The notes under the pieces were generated by a model. That model worked only from the letters and a program-made list of their open reading frames with translations, was not told the DNA's origin and did no database searches. DNA of 64,000 bases from Stenopsyche tienmushanensis (lineage: Eukaryota > Arthropoda > Insecta > Trichoptera > Stenopsychidae): the NCBI GenBank assembly GCA_008973525.1, contig WACJ01000180.1:62001-126000 (forward strand), read 5' to 3'. A program made the position numbers and the translations under genes. Positions 19,800 through 32,647 of this stretch are shown in pieces; within the stretch, counting starts at the first letter, position 1; each line of letters begins with the position of its first letter.

Positions 19800-21925
19800 G
19801 GAGGATCCAATCTAAATATTTGATACAATAGTTTCATAGTCTCTTATTTTTTTGTATATTGAGCATCTTAACTATACATAACTTCTTCTATTATATTGGA
19901 TGTCTTCAAAAATAACTTTTATTGAGCTCAAATCTCTTTTATGATAACCTAGATAGAAACTATTTAGATGATACGATTCGAATAAGCTTGAAGGTCTAGC
20001 TAAATATATTTCTTATTGCCATCTGAAGAGATGTAAATCACAAACTTAATCAAACTTCCATAAAGCATATTTTACGTCAATATTGCTGGATTATGATGAA
20101 AATCTTGTTTCGTAGCCCTATTATTATACTAAGTGCCTCAAATTCAAGTTAAGGATCTTAGGTATCCTTGATAGGACGCCTGTAGCTCAAACCTTGAACA
20201 CTTGAACACCAAAAGGTAATGCTGACAACATGTTACACAAACCGGAAACGAGATAAACCCTTCTATTAGCCTTTCTCTTTTAGGGGAGTCATAGGGAGGG
20301 GCAATTCTACCCGTGTCCCTTGAACAGCTTAAGCGAAGAGCTTCGTTGGTTATTGGGCTTAAATAATTTATACAAGTTTAATGCTCACCTTTCTATCTGA
20401 GAAATAAATTTATTTTCTAAACCTACACAGTTGATCGTCTTTTGGTCGAAAAAGTAGTTTTACATCCAACCCTATTTCAACCGGCTTAATTTTTTTGTAA
20501 ATTTTCTATATAATTTTTATTATATTCTTACTTAAATCGATCTGCTATCTGTGAATATCTATTCATTCAAGGGATAAAGGATCTTTTGTTACAGTTTCCT
20601 ATTGTTTAGATTTTTAGACATGATCTATGTGTGAGTGGTGAAATTATCATTATTTTAAAATTACTGTTACAAATCAATTTTTTTGATTCAAGACATATTG
20701 ATAAACGTAGATCAAGACAAGATCAAGATATTCCTGAAAGATACATACATCTTCAACCTGTTTGTGGATTCAAAATAGACACTCTCAGGATGATCTAAAT
20801 GATTCACTATGGAATACAGAATACTTTAACAAAAGGGTACTATGATAAAAAGGTATGACCTCAATCCTGCATTATTTTTGTTGGTTTTGATGATAAGATA
20901 AGAGACCAGGTGTTGAAAAATATGCAATGAATCACATCATGGTCATTCACAATAGTGTACTCTATGAAGTTGTGGTTTAATTGTACGATAAGATATGGCC
21001 GAATTTATGATCCAGGGTACGACAGTTATTCCGAGAAGGGTGAGGTGTCAAATGATGAAGTTTCCCTGCCGCATCCTATATTATTGTTTTCTCCAAAATT
21101 TAATTTTAGTAAATTAAACGTCATTTTTTTCATGCATTCAGTAAATATACAAGAGTCCTGCGACTAACCAACAAGTCTGGTGATAAAAACCCAGCCTTTA
21201 GAAACCGGTTGCTGATAAAATTGCCTAATTTGGGAAAAATTGTGCACAATTATAATTTAAATTAAATACTAAAAATCCCAATAATTATTCAGCTTAAGAA
21301 AATAATACATTATTTTCACACAACTGAAACGGAAATTCCAAATCAGATGGGCTTGCTAATGTCAAGGAATAAAAAAATATTATTCAAAGAATTCCCAAAT
21401 TAAATATATTGTAGTAACGTAGCGGATTTTTTATCAGCAAACAACAAACCCGTTTTTCTGATAATTTCTTGAGCCAATATTTCCGATGACAGATTAGGAA
21501 CACCACATGACGTACCGGTTGAGTCTCTTGCTATTTAAAATCGAAACCGGTTTTCCAACAATAATGCAACAGCAATAAAAGAGTATTGATTTATGGAATG
21601 AGTAACGTCATTCAAGATCTCGTTGTTGTCGTTTATAATATTATTTTGATACAAATATAGAAACACTTTTGTATTAGTTATGCCACGGTCTTGATTGTAG
21701 AGAATATCTCAAGAAGAATTTCAAATAAAACAGAAGGAGCAAATATCATCGTGTTGTGTGAGTTTTTGTTATAAGAAACAGAGAACTGACATCAAAAAAA
21801 ATCATTTTGCATGTAAATTTATTGTTTGAGCAACATATAATTTTGTCAATGTCAATAAGGTTCTTTTTTTAATGCGGAGAGCGATCTGCTTGAATACAAG
21901 CAAACCAACGGAAATAATATATCGT

Positions 21926-21954
21926 CCCGCGGCCAAGACTATCGGTCGACTCTC
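21926..21954 (+). repeat. 29-bp conserved motif, copy 2 of 3
   Basis: The core cggccaagactatcggtcga is present here, at 6122-6151 (one or two changes) and, inverted, at 30719-30748. It is followed by a pyrimidine-rich run. Flanks are otherwise unrelated. Function unknown. Confidence 0.6.
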
Positions 21955-22994
21955 AGTTTTCATTTCTTGCTTGCATCTTGTAATAACTTCACTGTTTCTA
22001 TATAGACTTGGATGAAAGCTCAGTTTTCAGCAATAAATGTAGGCTCGATTATCAGACAAAGCGATCGTTAGCAGCCTAAGAATGTTTGAGTACTTGAGGT
22101 CAAATGTAAATGCCATAAAATGAGGATCGACAACCTAATCGCACGTTTTCTTTAATATCCAGGCATAAACCGAAATATAAGCACAAAAAGAAAAATTGGA
22201 TTTGAATAAGTCGCATGATAAATAAATTAGCATTGTACATCGGCGTGCGCGAATATATTTATGCGGTACTCGAATATTTCGCGCAAAAACATGCCCAAAA
22301 TGGAATAATATTAGCACAATAGGCGCACATTTTTTGCGTTCGACTCGTGTTCATTCGATTCAATCAATGCTTACATTGAATTTAGACGAGTATTACTAAT
22401 GATGTAATACAATCTAATTTGAAAGAGGATCATCGTGTCAATAATAAAAAATGCTTATGCGAAAAAATGTACAATGCGAAAATAAAAACAAGCTCGAATA
22501 CAAAGAATGAAATGAGGAATTCCCCGAAATGCTATTACGAAATTAATTTGAGACCAGTAAGCAACTATTTTTTGCGCACATGGAATTTATACGTCAATAG
22601 GACGATATAATAAATATAGAGAGCTTTTTAAATAATCAAATTTATCTATTGATAGAAATTATGATAGTCATATCATTATTCTGACCAAAATACGCTTCCT
22701 GAATATCATTAAAAAATTGATGGTAAATTTAAAAATGAATTAAACTGGTTTTTTAATTATCATATGTAGCCAATTTCTATAGAAGGCTTTTTTAAACATG
22801 AGATTATTCATGCAGTGGTAACAAAATTGCATCATTTTCTGACATTGACTTAAAATTCTGCGACATTAATCAAGACCTCAACAAGTCCTTATTTTCTTAT
22901 GTTCACTCGATGCTTCAAGTTATTGATAAAATGCATCTTATATCAAATATCAACTGTTTGATTGAGAATATCTTCTATTTCTGAGGTAATCTAG

Positions 22995-23440
22995 TCTCGG
23001 ATTAAAACATTTTTTTTTTTACATATTTTCAAAATTGAGACTTTTAAGAATATATCTTCCTAAGGAATTTCTAAAATTTTAATTATTTATATAGAAATTA
23101 CTTTTTTCAACATGGTTGACATGATATCTTACATTTTAATCAACTGACTTACTTCAAATTTGGTAAAAATCTTTTATATATAATTTTCAATCGCTCCTAC
23201 CAGATTTATATTAAAATTTTATTTTAAACTATTTTTAAATAAATTAAAACTGAAAAAATAAGGTAAAAAAATGACTTTTTTGAACAATCGCCATTTTGTA
23301 AAAAGACATTTTTTTGAGATTTTTTTGTATATTCTGAAAATACCAATAAACACCTAGCAAAATGTATTTTAAAAACATTTTTTGTTTCTCTTTTATCGAG
23401 CTTGATAAAACACCCAAGTGCCTCTAGACTAGATACCCCC
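22995..23440 (-). repeat. dispersed repeat, inverted partner of 3970-4510
   Basis: The reverse complement follows the order of 3970-4510: gggggtatctagtcta tip, then tctggtaggagcgattg, then aagatatcatgtcaacc. It lacks a patch (tggtaggaccggcttag) present in the other copy. No coding content. Confidence 0.65.
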
Positions 23441-24511
23441 TTAAGTTTTCGAAAATCTATGAGCAGATTTGAAAAATGCCAGTGGCAAAATGGTGTCCAT
23501 TTAATTTAATTAAGTTCCCGCGCTACAACTTTAGCCACATCTACCTAAGCTATAGTCATCTTGTATCGAAAGTAGACGACATTTATTTAACTATAATTAA
23601 CGCAAACTACTTGTAGACAAAAAAGCACATTTGTAGATATAAACCTAGTGGCGGTGTATGCAATTGTTCAGTTTCGAAAATTGTTCTTTATACCCGCAGC
23701 TTTGAAAGCTTGGTAAACTATAACTTTTCAGGTTTACATTGTATAAACATTGACTAAAACCAACATTGGCTTTGTAGAAATGGGTGCAAAAATTGTGATT
23801 ACATGAATGTACGCTAAACATGTATTCGACTTATGTATTAACATAAATCATGATGTTATGCTAAGACATGAATATTGTCATATTTTGGATAAATTATGCG
23901 ACATAAATTTAAATTTGACTTCATGATTTGTCATATTAGCATTCTAAAATATCATTTTTTGCCTTGTATTAAGTTTGCCAACATTTTTTTGCACAAAAAT
24001 ATTTGTAAAGCTGTATAATTTTTGGATCCTTGTTACGGTTTACTCCGGAATGAGAGAATTTATTATACAAAACGATTAAAATATCTCTCCTGTTTTCCTC
24101 TTTGTTAAACAGTCGCTGATCCTTCAGGACCTTTATGGATTTGGAAGCTGATTAATAACGCTCGTACTGGTGGTTTACCTCGCAATGTAAATACTTCATA
24201 TGAGGATAATTTAAGGGGCAATGTATCAAGCGAGTTCTATGAAAATATTTCATAAAACCTAATTAAATTTATAAATGAAATGGATTCAAGCATTATTATA
24301 CGGCCGAATGGAAAATCCAAAAGCAAGACTTTTTGAATCGTTTATCGTGATTTTTTCCGCATTAAAAAAATCATATGATATTACAGCTTCTATAATTTAC
24401 AATATTGGAGTATAAATTTCGTTCAAACATCGTTGAATCAACTGTTTCTGGAATACAAAATGAACATATTTAAATATGGATGAGGCAAAGAATAGGAAAT
24501 CAGATGCATAC

Positions 24512-24705
24512 CTATAACGAATGCTAGGACCATTTTGGCTACGTGTCTTCTGGCTCTTGCTTGTGCAGCACTTTGAGCCCCATGTAATGCACCAGGAAGC
24601 TCTCTGGCACTTGCTTGGAGTCTGCGTGCCATCAGCACATAGAAGCAGGCGATCACGGACAATGGTAACAAGTAGTAGATCAGGGCTTTCGCAACCACGT
24701 TACAT
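24512..24705 (-). CDS. CCHaR: CCHamide-type receptor, TM5-ICL3-TM6 exon
   Basis: 194 bp between the acceptor ttttatttcag and donor GTATGC. The first base completes a Lys codon (AA+A) from the exon at 44430. Then CNVVAKALIYYLLPLSVIA (end of ECL2 and TM5), FYVLMARRLQASARELPG and AQSAAQARARRHVAKMV (third intracellular loop, Arg/Ala-rich, G-protein coupling), and LAFVI entering TM6. It ends with one base (G) that forms GTG with the next exon. The MARRL...SAR(E/N)(L/M)PG...ARARRHVAKMV pattern is typical of CCHamide receptors. Frames extending past 24512 run into the intron. Confidence 0.93.
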
Positions 24706-25344
24706 CTGAAATAAAATTAAGCAGCTTTAAATCCAGAAATTATCTCAAGTGGGAAAATCTCGACCGCAATTATTTATCAAGTTAAACAACGAAGACGCGT
24801 TGTAAGGGATGTTTTAAATGGTTTATGGCCAACCTGTTTTACAACAAGCTGTAAAGTTTAAAGAGAAGATATCCCGACAGTTCCACGGGGAGTTCTCCAA
24901 CTGACCGCTATTTCTATCGCGAGAAAAGGATCCAAACATTTTTAAAGTTCATTCATACTTTGTTATTGCAGAAAAGTTTGAAATTTACTGTCATAAAATC
25001 AAGATGTCATCTCAAATATTTAATGGCCTAAAGGAGATTATAGATGAAAATAATGAACCAAGACAAGATTGTTTCCAAAGGATCGCCTTTGAAAGAATGT
25101 TCAACCAACCAATTTATTACTTAAAAACTTTGTCAATGAGCTTATATCTCATAATCAATTTGTGTGCAATAATATATAATAGCAAACTTCTAAAATGCGA
25201 AAGTGAGCAATTGATTGAAATAACACATACGGCGCGTAATATTTTGATTCATAGAAATCATTTATTTTGCTCATTATTTTATTGAATATTCTGTCAATCC
25301 TATTAAGACATTTTTATACTAAAATCATAAGATAATCATAAAAT

Positions 25345-25940
25345 CATCAGATATTTAAATGCTAGTTCGAGTTGATGACCGCATGAGCTTCAATTTCCGT
25401 AAAACACCATCAATGTGATTGATAAAATTCCTTTCTGCTGAGACACGGAATAAAACTCGCAAAATTCCCGATTTCCCGACAAATTATTTATTTCCGTCGC
25501 TGCAGATAAATACATATATAACATAATACATTGATGTGATTTGTAATTATATTACGGAGGAATACAAAAATTCTGAACCTCGTATCTATTATATTTCATA
25601 TCGATATTTCCATTATTAGAGTCGATGTGTAGTAAATACATCACCGGTAGGGAAAGGTTAATATAACGATTTGATAACCATATATGTACTGTATATATGT
25701 ATACATAGATTAGACAGTTACTGCCCCTAGGCGTCGCCTAAACTCATCAATTACTAGTTACGCCACTGTTTCCAAGCGTCCAGATTTCGGCGGGAATGTC
25801 TCGATTTAGTAGCTTTTATTGTGCGTTTCTGTTAGATAATAATATCAATTCCGAATTTTTCGGGATTACGTTTACTATTCCCGGGATTCATGAGCACCTA
25901 AAACCGTCCGGAATCCCGGCATTAGATTCTCTACATATAA
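25345..25940 (-). mobile_element. hAT deletion derivative
   Basis: Same family as 13050-13725: aaatgctagttcgagttgatg, the cttaattcctttctgctgaga patch, tacatcaccggtaggg, gcgtccagatttcggcgg and attcatgagcac occur in the same order. The hATC coding remnant is truncated at the left. It ends attagattctctac. Confidence 0.7.
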
Positions 25941-25959
25941 TACATACATACATAAGTGG

Positions 25960-26200
25960 CTCACATAGTCCTATAGGAGGGTCCTGACTGCCAATACAGT
26001 ATGCCGAAATTTCCGTCTGACCAGAGCCTCATTTCTTCAATTGCCTAGGCCCAAACTAGACGTCTTCTAACGGGTCTACTGCCGCTCGGTCCCGAATCTA
26101 ATATGGCACGAGGAACTCCCTCAGTCGACATCTGCGCTACATTTCTTATTACTTTACTTACTACTTATTTGAACAAGCGATCTTAATTATTTAACAATAT
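25960..26200. other. GC-richer stretch of unknown origin
   Basis: Base composition is clearly above the local level (for example cctcagtcgacatctgcgc). There is no repeat partner, exon or tRNA fold that I can support. A retroelement 5' or LTR fragment is possible. Confidence 0.3.
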
Positions 26201-26296
26201 TGCTTTCACTAATCAGCATACCAGCATCTAATTTATGGGGGCATCCCGTTTAAGGATGATCCTAAAGTCAATTTTTAATATTTGAGCTGTTAAGAT

Positions 26297-26516
26297 CAGC
26301 GCTTTGAATCGGAACTGAACCGAAAACGGTACCGATAAAACTGTTATTTTTGGCGGAATGAAAACCGAATGGCTTCGAAAATATATTTTTTTCGGTTCAA
26401 TCTCACAAAATAAAAAAAAGCTTTTTTATACTCCTTCAAGAACCATTGCTGAACCGATATAAACGTTTGGAACTAAACCAAAATCAAAATGAAAAAAATA
26501 ACGGTTCGAAGCCCTG
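26297..26516. mobile_element. 220-bp hAT MITE
   Basis: The left tip is CAGCGCTTTGAATCGG. The right tip from the other strand is CAGGGCTTCGAACCG. Eight-base flanks gttaagat and atttagat agree at six positions, as expected for an old hAT target duplication. The inside is rich in gaaccg words. Confidence 0.65.
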
Positions 26517-28690
26517 ATTTAGATCACCAATATCTGTAATCGTAATGGATCTATCATATATTTTTATTTTTAATGAGACAGCTTTTTATAACAAGTATTC
26601 TATATTCGATTCAGATTTTTATCAATATTTTCCTTGTCAGACTCGTATTCAATTGTGATTAGAATAATTTATTCATCAAATGATATTTTCAAATGGGTTG
26701 CTAATAAATCATGAATATCACATTGGTTTATCTCATCAAATCTGACAATACGAGTTATACCTGAATGATTATATATATTTCCACAAACTGATATTTTATA
26801 TCTTTTATAGATACTAAAAATTGCAATTTGAGGTATTGCTTTGTGGCTTTATTTTTCGTTGAATTTACACAATATTTTTTTTGTGCATTTTAGATAGATG
26901 GCATGACTATAATATGATTTTATACTAAATCCTATTTCTAAAAAAGATTCAAAGATGTCGTCTTATTTTAATAGTATAAATAATTACAGATTTATTAATA
27001 TTATCGAGAAATACATTAAATGAGTATAAAATACTTTCATACCTATAAAATTTCCAACCCGTCGAATCAGAAAACGTGACCCAATTTCATCCGAAACTTT
27101 CAAACTCAATTAGTATCATCTTATCTTGTTGTTTTGCTCTCGAATTTTTGCCACTCAGCCAAAAATAGCCACAAACATAATTATGATAATTTAGGCAAAT
27201 TTAATACATTTTCTAATAATTACAAACAAAAAATTAAGACAATGTTGTAAATTTCGTACTATTATCTACTAACATCGATTAGTAGGATTCTATGAAACTA
27301 TTTTGCTTGAATTATAATTATAATCCCCCATTATATTTGAACATGTCTGTCTCAATTTTACAAACTAATCCTATATCATTGCCAGATGCTTGCGAAATTA
27401 TTTGCGCTTTAAGGGCTCATTCAGTGATAAATAAATATGCTTAACGTACGAAATAATAGAGAATTGGAGCGATTAAGAAATACATTGCACAGACGCTTCA
27501 ATTAGTGAATCGAGTAATTAATCCAAATGATAGTTTATACCATTGAACGATATAAATTCGATTAGTTTCAAAGTGGCAACAAATAATAAGGTACAGACTG
27601 GTCCAAATTAAGCCCCTCGATGTGAATAAATTATGTATAACATCAAATATTTAACAAAGCTTTTTTAGCATAATCATTCAAAATTTGATCCGGATCTAAT
27701 GATCATTTAAGATAGGAAAATTGATCAACTATTACAATTTACCTGTTAATAGCTAATGAATCAATTCTTTGAAGAGGATAAATCATTCAAAATCACATCA
27801 TCATGTCTAATAATTGAAAACAAATTGATTTGCAAATATCTATGGAATCTGGATAAACAATATTATATTTAAATGTTGAACACAATGTTATTATATATGT
27901 GTAAATCGAATTACTTTAATACAGATTTCACTTATTAGAATCCGCATTCTTAGCATTTCGAAATGTATATACATACATTATAATGATTCTCAGAATGAAA
28001 CACTCTCCCGCGATAATCCGGACCCAGTCCAATCCAGCACCCCTTGTAATCCGACATGCCAATACAAGTATAATACATATGTATGGCAAAGCTTTGTCAA
28101 ATACAAATGTGGTATTCTAGACCGTCTAAATCGCAATGAATATTTCTTTTTTTAAGTAGGCAGATGAGTAAAGCAAAGAACGATCTACACTTTTGTGATA
28201 TAAGAGAACCGCTAAAACGTTCAAAAATTCGTCTCCATCATTGATTGTAGGCCAGACTCAAAAAAGCTTTATATCTAGAGATGGAGGAAGCTTTATGCAT
28301 GTGGTTTCTTCAGGAAAGGAATAGACATATATTTATTTTTGAATCCATATTGGCCATGGAAGCAAAATTGTTTTATAAGGAGATAAAAAAGAAGACTTTG
28401 TAGCTTGATTATGATGTTAATTCAACAATATCATAGCTTGTGTCATCTATGTATATCTCACAATTTTCATATTTTTTTGGATTACAAGCACTCTTTAAAA
28501 AAAAAACCCCGACTATGGGGGGCGGGGGTTGGGGACAGTACTCTATCCGATAATCCGACACTGCAAACTGCAACTGGTCTTGCAAAACATTTGTCGGATT
28601 ACCGAGGGTCTACTGTATTTATAATTAATGTAGTACTAATAATGTAATTATTGGGCAAAGGTGGAGATCCCCTTTCTTTTTTAATGTTCC

Positions 28691-29139
28691 TGTAGCGTGG
28701 GTGATTTATCATCCCCGCATAGTAGCGACATCTTCCATTTCTCTTCAGGTGCAATGTGCTATTTGAACAGCGCCATCTCTTGTGGCCCTGCGGAGACATT
28801 GCACTTGCTTACCGACCGATCGCTTCTTGTGCGTGCATCGTTACCGGGTGCGCAGAAAGCGGGAGTCAGGAGAGTCGTCGGTTGGCCTTGGCTGCGGGAG
28901 GTCGTCCTTCCTGCAGCCAGACCTCTCTCTCTCTATCTGTAGTGCGGAATATATAGTTATTTTGCCAAGAGAGTCTTTACATTTGACGCCCTTCGTATTC
29001 TCATCCATTCGTCCAGCAGCATCACAGCCCGATAGAAGAACGGACCCGTGCGGTAGCGCGACCATCCCGATGAGCACGTGGAGGCGGGGAGCCGCCCGGG
29101 GACTCTGCCCCTGAGAGCGCCCCCGCCTCAAACGCTACA
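28691..29139 (+). mobile_element. complete solo LTR (449 bp)
   Basis: It begins TGTAGCGTGGG and ends ACGCTACA, so the tips form an 8-bp inverted repeat with TG...CA borders. The sequence directly after it lacks a primer-binding site, which indicates a solo LTR. Related copies are at 810-1263, 58224-58335, 61240-61555 and 63921-64000. At 58224 the LTR end is followed by TTGGTGTCAGAAGTGGGA, a primer-binding-type leader. The immediate flanks (ttcc and ttac) do not give an exact target duplication. Several overlapping GC-rich frames on both strands (28599-29131) are chance frames. Confidence 0.7.
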
Positions 29140-29500
29140 TTACAAATATGGATTACCTCACGCGGGTGTGATCACAATCGGATCGCGAATCTCTCCTGAA
29201 AGGAAGAATTGATGGTCAAGCGATGATGAAAATATTTTAAATAGCCGAGATTTTCTACCCGTGGAGTGAAAAACACTAGCTATAAAACCACTGGGAAGCC
29301 AACAGAAAGAATGTGTCTTCTCGCAGTCAAGGTTATCCATCAGTAGGCTTATTTTTCTTCGTTACGCGCGTGTATCCCATCATACAATAATTTAAATTAA
29401 AATCTACAAAGCTGTTTTTTTCATTTCTAAGTAAGTTTTTGTTGTAGTGCGAGAGCTTGATTACGGTATTGCTATTTTAAGAGCATTTCAATTTTAAGTA

Positions 29501-29863
29501 CAGTCAACCCTTCTATAGCGTTCACTTTTATAGCGATGATTCTTATAGCGTTTGAGGCGATTTTTTCCAACCCAAGGACAAACTCAAAATGAAACTTATA
29601 TTATTTCGTTAGAACAAAAAGCAAATATTTTGGAACGTTTAAAATGCGAAGAAAAAATTAAAAAAACTAACCAAAACAAATTAAGCACGTACAAGGTCAT
29701 TTAAAATACAAAAATGGAAAAAATGTTTAATTTACTGTTTGGTTTTAAATAAAAAAATGCAGTTTAAAAAATCTAACCCCAAATTTTGTATGGGTGCCTA
29801 ACTTTCTATAGCGTTTTTTTTTATAGCATGTTCCCTATTTTGACACTATAGAGGTGTTAACTG
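29501..29863. mobile_element. 363-bp pogo/Tigger-type MITE
   Basis: TA then CAGTCAACCCTTCTATAGCG on the left. The other end reads CAGTTAACACCTCTATAGTG on the opposite strand, followed by TA. ctatagcg words repeat subterminally. It has no insertion, so it is the reference for the interrupted copy at 12993-13803. Confidence 0.8.
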
Positions 29864-30718
29864 TACATATTATATTTATTTAACAATAAAATGAAAAATA
29901 ATTTGCTTTGTAGGAATAACTACAAAAATATTGTCGTTGCCTCATGTACTATTGACTTGAAACAAATTCAGATCGATCAAAATGTCTGAGACCTTATAGA
30001 ATACTAACAGACAGACATACAATCGGTGACAATAAATTTGCACGATGCCACTTTAAAATTAAGCCCTCTTATATGAATAATTAAATAAATCGTTTTTGAC
30101 TCTATTTAAGCAATAGAGATTCACCCTAAACATTTAAATATAAAAGTTCAATATAAATAGTAGTAGAGAGTATTTATTTTCGATATTCACAAAGCTTAAA
30201 TGTTTGCTAGAACTCATAATAAATTCAACTGAAAGGCCATACGACTGTTTCTGTATTAATTTTGAAGTAAGCTTTTCGTGTAAATAAATGTATAGCAGTT
30301 TCAGCTGTAAACTGGAACAAACTCCAGGGAGACTATTTTGCGCTGTGAACCCCCAATAAATTTGTTTACGGCCCTTGGATGTTGCCAAGAACGATGTCTC
30401 TTGTAAATGGGCTACGTTGCGACCGTTATATCGCATCTCATTTCCTCGACACGTGGTCTAAGCTGCAAAATAATAAAGGCGTTGCCATACAAGGTTGTGA
30501 AATGCAATTCAATAAATTCGGCTTCGAAGCCTCGAGATATTCAAACGAGAGGAGAAATATCTCATTTTAATATTCTAATATGATTAATAATTTAATTTAC
30601 TTGTATTTTTCAAAACGAATAAGAGTTTTATATTTTAATGGGTGTTGGGAATTAGTAGGCTTTGTGTCTTCCTGCATTTGTACGGATTCAGAATGCAGAC
30701 GCGCAGGAAATATAAAAA

Positions 30719-30748
30719 GAGAGTCGACCGATAGTCTTGGCCGCGGGA
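30719..30748 (-). repeat. 29-bp conserved motif, copy 3 of 3 (inverted)
   Basis: gtcgaccgatagtcttggcc is the exact complement of the core at 21931-21950. On the motif strand it is followed by a tctcttttt run, as in the other two copies. Confidence 0.6.
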
Positions 30749-32229
30749 AGATTCTGTGAACCTCCTGCTTAGATTTCTGTGAACTGATATGGAACAGATA
30801 AACTTTAAGTAGTAATTATATGTATAGAGATTGTATTCAGTCTACTAAATTAATATAAATTTACAAGTGTTAGTATTTAATTAAATTTTGAAAGGTATGA
30901 AGCGCAATTTTTATTATCATATGAAATTATTAATATTACATTTTTCCGTGGAACAAATTTTCGGAAAATGTGAAATGAGCTCATAACAGGTGAAAAGAGC
31001 ATATTTAAATGAGTCCGGCGAAACGACAACGCGGAAAAGATTTTAATTAAATCGTGATTTTCCTCAAAAAAATGCTATAATGTAATGAGGGTTCTTAGAT
31101 AAATTCAACGTTCGATTCCCTGCTAATAATTCGCCAAGTGTTTAATCGGGGCGTAATTAAAAAACGCTCTCCTGGCGCGGTATAACGAGAGATTCATTTC
31201 CGCATCCTCCACATCCCTAAAGAGATCATCAGGCTTTTAGGTACTACGAAGCTGTCCTGGAAACGTGTCATAAAACCTTTTTATGGCTGGCAAATGTAGA
31301 ATGTGGATACTGCCAATGGTCGTTTATGATACCGGATGCGGTGTACTCGAAGAAATGGGATATACGAGTAGGCTTTTGAGCACAAATCGGAGAATCCTTT
31401 CAGCACAGATGTGCGAGATGGATGGATATTAAATATTTTATTTTGTAAATTTTATTGTTGCGAAAAACAAGCGAAAAACTGCTTTGATCTGTATCTGAAG
31501 GCAAGAAGCAAAGACGCAATATAATAGGGAATAATTTATTTTCAAGGAAAACAAATCGTTTTGCTATGCCTTCGTATATGCAGGAATATTGGGAAAATAT
31601 ATATTTTGCAAAAAGTGTTAATATAATATGATATCGATACAATTTTCATATATTTATAATATATATTCATAGGGTCTTCATTGTAACGTCGCCCTCGGGG
31701 CATTTCACTCATGGACCTTTTCCTCGCCACACTCCATATACAACCACTTATGAAATATTATGAAAAATTTAAGTCCTGCGGGAATTTCAAAGCGATCCCC
31801 GCCACGATACGATACGTAAGACCAATTCTTGAATACATTATGGTATTTATGTTGTTTTCAGCGTGAACATTAATCACTACGATAGCAAAAATGTCAATGA
31901 AAAGAAAAGCACGGAAAAAGCGTTAAAGGTCTTAAGTTAAAAGCGGGAAAAAAAACGAATATTCCTCCAAATTTAACAGAAACGCCTTCGGAATCCTTAA
32001 TGATGCCACGTATTTTTTGTCCGCACGAAATTTATTCCACAAATTCACCAAAGATACCTCGAAGCCTGTCGAAGTTCAAGTCTCAAGAGTTCACAAAAAA
32101 AACTAATTTTATATTGATTTAAATGTCCCAAGTTGAAACTGAGACTATCATTAACCATAATTTTAAATAAATCTGCGTTAAGTATTAATACTTCCGATCG
32201 ATTCGGGCTTATGTTAATTTTGAGGATTT

Positions 32230-32570
32230 GGAAAGTAAATCAAGGGACGAAAAATGATCGTATGTAATTGAAATCCACAGGATACACCCACGTCTCATCT
32301 CTCGCCATGGGTACCCATGGAACATACAACTTCTTGTCACTAAGTTTTTCCAACATAACATCACCAAGGAGGCTTCGAGAAATATCAGTAAATTCTTCGT
32401 GAAGGTCGTCAAGCGTCGCAAGATGGTAATTTCGCACCTTTTCTTCAATTTTTAGCACATTTTCATCAGAAATCACTGATGGTCATCCATTCTTTACCTC
32501 GTCGTGAGTATCAGTGCACCTTTTTCTGAACAACCTTACCCACTTCGTGACATGTTGTCGATTCATCACA
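32230..32570 (-). pseudogene. mariner transposase N-terminal fragment (second mariner family)
   Basis: The minus-strand reading contains KWVRLFRKRCTDTHDEVKNG, then PSVISDENVLKIEEKVRNY, ATLDDLHEEFTDISRSLLG and YVPWVP. This is the helix-turn-helix linker region of mariner transposases (WF-RF-GRTDVHDE-RSGRPSV-D). It then jumps to ARDETWVY, resembling the first catalytic box, so a segment is deleted. A stop replaces Arg in the RSGRPS box. It lies just left of the piggyBac remnant at 32648. Confidence 0.7.
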
Positions 32571-32647
32571 TGCCATAAACTTCCATGATGGATATATTGG
32601 CTTTAAAAACGGAAGGTGGCGGAGGCGGGGGAAAAAATGGAATTGCT

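Larger units (their letters stand above)
17241..24511 (-). other. receptor intron (about 7.3 kb)
   Basis: Donor GTATGC at 24511 and acceptor at 17241. Contents: a 160-bp TA MITE (18131-18290), piggyBac remnants (18896-19799), one copy of a 29-bp conserved motif (21926-21954) and a dispersed repeat (22995-23440). Stretches 19800-21925, 21955-22994 and 23441-24511 hold AT-rich DNA with no recognised feature. Reading frames at 20955, 22135 and 22419 are unsupported. Confidence 0.8.

Noticed and set aside
28599..29131. Several overlapping GC-rich frames on both strands
   Set aside because: They fall within an LTR with TG...CA tips, and related copies do not keep the frames.
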